Shown here piece after piece: positions 6,659-9,428 of a stretch of DNA of 9,428 nt. A program made the position numbers and the translations under genes. The notes beneath the pieces are model-generated. The model saw nothing but the letters and a program-made list of their open reading frames with translations, had not been told where the DNA came from and ran no database searches. Positions within the stretch are counted from its first letter, which is position 1. Each line of letters begins with the position of its first letter. Origin of the DNA: a candidate division TA06 bacterium DG_78 (GTDB lineage: Bacteria; Hydrothermota; Tepidihabitantia; SM23-42); NCBI GenBank assembly GCA_001303225.1, contig LJNI01000085.1:1-9428 (forward strand), written 5' to 3'.

Positions 6659-6673
6659 GTACTTCGGAAGTAC
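6659..6673. repeat. Small hairpin next to the Asp-box gene stop codon
   Basis: GTACTT (6659-6664) and AAGTAC (6668-6673) flank CGG. It lies three bases beyond the stop of the minus-strand gene and is the first of three stem-loops in its 3' flank. There is no U-run, so on its own it would be RNA-stabilising rather than terminating. Confidence 0.4.
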
Positions 6674-6676
6674 TAA

Positions 6677-8476
6677 CTACCTGAGCAAAATTAACTTTTT
6701 CGTTTCTGTGTAATCCCCTGCTTTGAACTCAAGGAAGTAGATACCGCTAGGGAGTTTCTTGTCTGTATTATCAGTACCATCCCAAATTATGTGCATTATG
6801 CGTTCAAAGTCCTTAACAAGCTTCCCAGTGATGTCATAAATTTTAATATTTATGTCGCTGTGATCAGTTATCCCATATTTGATATTAGTCATGTTGTGGA
6901 ATGGATTTGGATATACTTCAAGTGAAGGTGTAGTGTGCTCTTCTGGTCTATATGTTTTCTGCTCCTCTGTCCCCAAAATCAATCCCTTATGAAATATCCA
7001 GACGCGGACCGGATTAACAGTCCAGGCAGTTCCTTCGCTAATTACGAACCCAGCATCCTTATCTTCGACGTAAGTGATATAAATGGAATCATTAGCCACA
7101 TAAGGCCAGGCTGTCATATAGTCCTCATCAAAACAATCGCCAGAATCTGCTCCAGGCGAGCGCGTATTGGTCAAATTGACATAATCAGACCAGGTCAATC
7201 CACCATCAGAAGAGTATGAGCCATAAAGCTCGCCACTAAAATAACCACCTGCCGAATAATCGGTTGTGTCATCTTGCCCATGCCATAAACAAAAGAGTGT
7301 GTTATCTAACGGGTCAACCACAAGTTGCGGTTGGTCTATTGGTAATCGCCAGGATTCGGTATGTTGACGAAAACCTGCACTTACATCTAACCACCAACCA
7401 CCAGGTTCATAATAATAAATGCTCGGACTATTTATTACTGTGATCGTGTCTGATACCTCATCCCAATGGAAAATCTTAGCGTGATCGCCGAAGTAATAAG
7501 TATCATTCAGCATATAACCTAAGTTTCCAGCAAAAGCGATGTGAAGATTATCATCGGTATCGAAAACAGCATTTACATCACAGTACGCCCAGAATGTTGT
7601 ATCACCATTCACCATCTGAACCGGCGGTGTAAAATTGGTCACATTGATTTGGGGTCCCCAGGTCACACCATTATCAGTTGAGAGCATATACCAGACATCT
7701 TGTGCCATCTGAGAAATAAGCCAACCCACAAATTCGTAAGCAATAGATTGGTGCCAAACAATGACAACTTTTTGTGAACGAGGATTGCGTGAGGCACGGG
7801 GAAACTGTGATTCTATTCTTGAAGAATCAAAATTCGCGAAATTGTCCCACGTTTTGCCTTCATCAGTGGTGAGATAGAAATGAAAGTAATCACCACCTGT
7901 ATCCTGTGTTCCCATAATAATATTGTTATTGCTCGCAACACACGCAGTTGGCCAGATATGATCGCTTACATGAGGTGACCCTGTGTCTCCTGGCCATGAA
8001 CCCAAGCCACTACCTTCGTCAATACTTACCCAGGAATAGCCGTAATAATGCCACACGTTCATTGTCCGCTTAGCGAGACCACTATCTGCTATAATAATAT
8101 CCAACTGGCAAAACCCACTGAATGAGGGTGAAGCATCTGTCTCTCCATGCCAGGATCCATCAGGATAGCGAAAGTTCCATTGCACAAAACGTGGATTTCC
8201 TGGATACGTGCCTGCGCAATGCGTCCAATTCACATGGATTTGATTGCTGTCATCCACTGCAATCCTCTGGCCATGACTGCCGTGTCGTTGTAACTCATAA
8301 GTCGTTTCACCAACTTGGACACCCGGTGACTGTCTATCATCTGAATAACGAAAAAACGCTCGAGGCGCAATCTCATCACCGATTGGTATGCGATGCGCTT
8401 TGAATTCAGGATTGGCAATTACTTGGGCAAAACATATCGTTATTGATAAGTAACTGAAAAAAATGAATTTTCTCAT
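6677..8476 (-). CDS. Secreted Asp-box (sialidase/BNR-like) protein with T9SS sorting domain
   Basis: 599 aa. Residues 1-20 are a signal peptide ('FIFFSYLSITICFA'). Three Asp-box motifs (S/T-x-D-x-G-x-T-W) are visible: 'TTDEGKTW' (203-210), 'STDNGVTW' (266-273) and 'SSDGGLTW' (422-429). Asp-boxes mark beta-propeller hairpins in sialidases, BNR-repeat proteins and related surface proteins. I do not see the arginine triad or the FRIP motif of true sialidases, so enzymatic activity is not supported. Residues ~519-599 are a type A T9SS sorting domain ('VYPNPF', 'IKIYDITGKLVKDF', 'LPSGIYFLEF', terminal 'LILLR'). The start at 8476 is backed by GGAGGAGGG (8480-8488) and a consensus promoter. It appears monocistronic, with stem-loops after its stop. 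The product is probably surface-exposed or released. Confidence 0.9.
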   Translation of the reverse strand: MRKFIFFSYLSITICFAQVIANPEFKAHRIPIGDEIAPRAFFRYSDDRQSPGVQVGETTYELQRHGSHGQRIAVDDSNQIHVNWTHCAGTYPGNPRFVQWNFRYPDGSWHGETDASPSFSGFCQLDIIIADSGLAKRTMNVWHYYGYSWVSIDEGSGLGSWPGDTGSPHVSDHIWPTACVASNNNIIMGTQDTGGDYFHFYLTTDEGKTWDNFANFDSSRIESQFPRASRNPRSQKVVIVWHQSIAYEFVGWLISQMAQDVWYMLSTDNGVTWGPQINVTNFTPPVQMVNGDTTFWAYCDVNAVFDTDDNLHIAFAGNLGYMLNDTYYFGDHAKIFHWDEVSDTITVINSPSIYYYEPGGWWLDVSAGFRQHTESWRLPIDQPQLVVDPLDNTLFCLWHGQDDTTDYSAGGYFSGELYGSYSSDGGLTWSDYVNLTNTRSPGADSGDCFDEDYMTAWPYVANDSIYITYVEDKDAGFVISEGTAWTVNPVRVWIFHKGLILGTEEQKTYRPEEHTTPSLEVYPNPFHNMTNIKYGITDHSDINIKIYDITGKLVKDFERIMHIIWDGTDNTDKKLPSGIYFLEFKAGDYTETKKLILLR

Positions 8477-8558
8477 AAACCCTCCTCCGTCTTATGCAGT
8501 TCTACTTTCTTTACTAAATTACATAAATAGACATGCATTCTCGATCCACATCCATTTA

Positions 8559-8586
8559 ATTATAACGCAAGAGTGTAAGCTGTCAA
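8559..8586 (-). promoter_or_regulatory. Consensus sigma-70 promoter of the Asp-box gene
   Basis: On the minus strand TTGACA (8581-8586), a 16-bp spacer and TATAAT (8559-8564) match the consensus at every hexamer position. The predicted 5' UTR is about 75 nt. TGTGCC (8590-8595) ends three bases upstream of the -35 box, as at the 2745-2772 promoter. Confidence 0.75.
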
Positions 8587-8588
8587 GA

Positions 8589-8595
8589 TGGCACA
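8589..8595 (+). promoter_or_regulatory. Single TGGCACA heptamer beside the -35 box
   Basis: An exact TGGCACA without a partner 11 bp away, so it does not make a sigma-54 element. Its position next to the TTGACA at 8581-8586 would suit a regulator acting on the minus-strand promoter. The rest of the 8477-8660 spacer shows nothing else. Confidence 0.35.
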
Positions 8596-8660
8596 GAAGT
8601 GTTATTTATGCAGTGATACCATGCCTTCCAGCGGACTGATAGTGCGTGGCTCTACGATGC

Positions 8661-9173
8661 TTATACTTCAGCAAAAACTACTTTCTGATCTTCTTTCTCT
8701 GGGATTAGGCCAAGGTAGATTTTTCTGATGCCGAATTTCTTTGCGTAGTGCCTATAGTAATCCTTGTTTTCGTCGATTTGTTCTTCTTTCTTATAGAGTT
8801 CCAACACCAATGATGACCTATCGCTGAACACAAATGGCAATTTAAAATCTCCAATGTGTTGACATTTATATAATATTGGGTGAATAGCATTACTATATTC
8901 GACACCATTCAATCGTAATTCAACGCCAACCGCCTTCTCATAGGTATCTAGGCCCGTGATTTCACGATAGATGAATTCTGCTCCGAAATATCTATAAACA
9001 GCGATTACTGCATTTTTCAATACCCCCCTCATTTCCTTCATCTTCTTTAATTTCGGCGTGCAGACCTTACATTCCAGAGGTTTCACATCAGGCATATCTA
9101 CGGATTCAACAATGACACCCTCTTGATGGTGAAAACTCATAACCGCACCAGTCCTTATGTCGAGTGAAATCAT
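8661..9173 (-). CDS. GxxExxY-like (PDDEXK_3) protein, 5'-truncated, second domain lacking catalytic residues
   Basis: 170 aa from ATG 9173, which has no convincing Shine-Dalgarno site. Residues ~49-160 align by eye with GxxExxY proteins: 'YEKAVGVELRLNG' (78-90), then 'YK' and 'IGDFKLPFVF' (107-116) where the family has an Asp, then 'LVLELY' (122-127) where it has V/L-E-L-K, then 'GIRKIYLGLI' (148-157). The expected Asp is Pro113 and the expected Lys is Tyr127, so this domain looks catalytically dead. Residues 1-~25 ('MISLDIRTGAVMSF') look like the tail of another copy of the same domain, whose E-x-K segment lies upstream of the ATG at 9174-9287. A linker holds C35-x2-C38. It thus appears to be the remainder of a tandem-domain protein that lost its start. 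Whether the 170-aa form is made is unknown. The family belongs to the PD-(D/E)XK superfamily; its role is poorly defined. Confidence 0.6.
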   Translation of the reverse strand: MISLDIRTGAVMSFHHQEGVIVESVDMPDVKPLECKVCTPKLKKMKEMRGVLKNAVIAVYRYFGAEFIYREITGLDTYEKAVGVELRLNGVEYSNAIHPILYKCQHIGDFKLPFVFSDRSSLVLELYKKEEQIDENKDYYRHYAKKFGIRKIYLGLIPEKEDQKVVFAEV

Positions 9174-9287
9174 ATAAACTTGCGCCTGCCGTATATGTGA
9201 TCTAGAGATATCTTTAACTGCCTTAATTTCCAGGGGACATTTGGGGTCAGACCTGGAAACTAGAAAGTGTTTTGGTGATTGTACGCT
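9174..9287 (-). pseudogene. Upstream coding remnant: E-x-K half of a first GxxExxY domain
   Basis: The reading frame of the neighbouring CDS stays open for 38 codons above its ATG, to a TGA at 9288-9290, with no ATG, GTG or TTG. The translation includes 'PLEIKAVKDISRSHIRQAQ', which fits the family pattern (V/L)-E-(L/I)-K-A followed by H-x2-Q-A and Y. Unlike the downstream domain, it keeps the catalytic E-x-K. Family similarity is clear up to about 'PLEIK' (9222-9236); above that it is uncertain, and the transposase remnant begins nine bases past the open frame. A frameshift, insertion or deletion has removed the start. Confidence 0.55.
9243..9254. repeat. GGGGTCAGACCT motif, REP-like
   Basis: GGGGTCAGACCT lies between the transposase fragment and the truncated gene. 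GGGGTCAG(A/G)CC motifs are, to my recollection, frequently found beside RAYT/Y1 transposases. A variant, GGGGTCAGGCCT, occurs at 3046-3057 (one mismatch). Confidence 0.35.
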
Positions 9288-9295
9288 TCATGTGT

Positions 9296-9427
9296 TTATC
9301 CTTTTTCAGTATCCACCACGATCGATTTGAACCTGCCTTGAAACAAATGACCAGTACGCCGATGTCGAATATTGTAGTACGTCGTGTATGATCCATTGAT
9401 ATAGTGCATTATCCTTGAGATATTCGG
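9296..9427 (-). pseudogene. REP-associated tyrosine transposase (RAYT, Y1_Tnp) fragment
   Basis: The frame enters from the right edge and stops at TAA 9296-9298 after 43 visible residues. It contains 'MHYINGSYTTYYN' and 'RRTGHLFQGRFKSIVVD', a clear match to the IS200-like Y1 transposase core of RAYT proteins (typically N-x-x-Y-x-x-x-(F/Y)-N-x-x-(H)-x-R-x-G-H-(V/L)-F-Q-G-R-(Y/F)-K-A). Full proteins then continue with a motif like Y-L-L-E-L-x-R-Y-(I/V)-x-L-N-P, which is absent here: the frame ends four residues after 'SIVVD', and the next frame also ends without it. The catalytic HUH and Tyr regions are partly outside the window. It is therefore a 3'-truncated, probably inactive copy. Confidence 0.75.
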
Positions 9428-9428
9428 T

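Noticed and set aside
6677..8476. Call as an active sialidase
   Set aside because: Asp-boxes are structural and occur in many propellers; the FRIP motif and arginine triad were not seen.

Overview
The window looks like a piece of a chromosome or contig from an uncultivated bacterium of the FCB superphylum. Candidate division WOR-3 (Stahlbacteria) or a relative is the best guess. This rests on three large secreted proteins that each end in a type A Por/type IX secretion (T9SS) C-terminal sorting domain (NPF ... IYDxxGKLV ... GxYFxxL/M ... R-stop), a pseudopilin-type protein, AT-rich spacers and clean Shine-Dalgarno sites. The taxonomic call is inference; no rRNA, tRNA or CRISPR array was seen.

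Layout. Positions 1-1509 (+) are the 3' part of a large secreted protein (beta-sandwich, fibronectin III, acidic DxDxDGIPD domain, sorting domain). A 343-bp convergent spacer follows, with a strong hairpin, one copy of a structured repeat and a sigma-54-like element. Positions 1853-2716 (-) encode an orphan protein with a PD-(D/E)XK nuclease-like core and its own TTGACA-N16-TATTAT promoter. Positions 2717-3161 are a gene-poor spacer. Positions 3162-6409 (-) are a two-gene operon: an 884-aa secreted protein with about 13 'FDGTNYLVVW' repeats and a sorting domain, then a 188-aa prepilin-like protein. A 267-bp spacer holds three 11-bp-phased TGGCACA repeats, a long hairpin and a second copy of the structured repeat. 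Positions 6677-8476 (-) encode a 599-aa secreted Asp-box (sialidase/BNR-like) protein with a sorting domain, behind a consensus TTGACA-N16-TATAAT promoter. The right end is scrambled: a GxxExxY-like (PDDEXK_3) gene that has lost its 5' end (8661-9173, with coding similarity running on to 9287) abuts a broken REP-associated tyrosine transposase (RAYT/Y1_Tnp) fragment (9296-9427), with a GGGGTCAGACC motif near the junction.

How it fits together. The three large proteins are probably exported by the Sec system and then anchored or released by T9SS. The pseudopilin shares a transcript with one of them, suggesting a cell-surface or appendage role. The most unusual layer is intergenic. Eight exact TGGCACA heptamers all lie outside genes and all in + orientation. 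Four pairs have exact sigma-54 -24/-12 geometry, yet they point at the 3' ends of minus-strand genes. Two spacers carry related repeats whose stems differ by compensatory changes. The right end suggests that a tandem GxxExxY gene was disrupted by a RAYT-type element.
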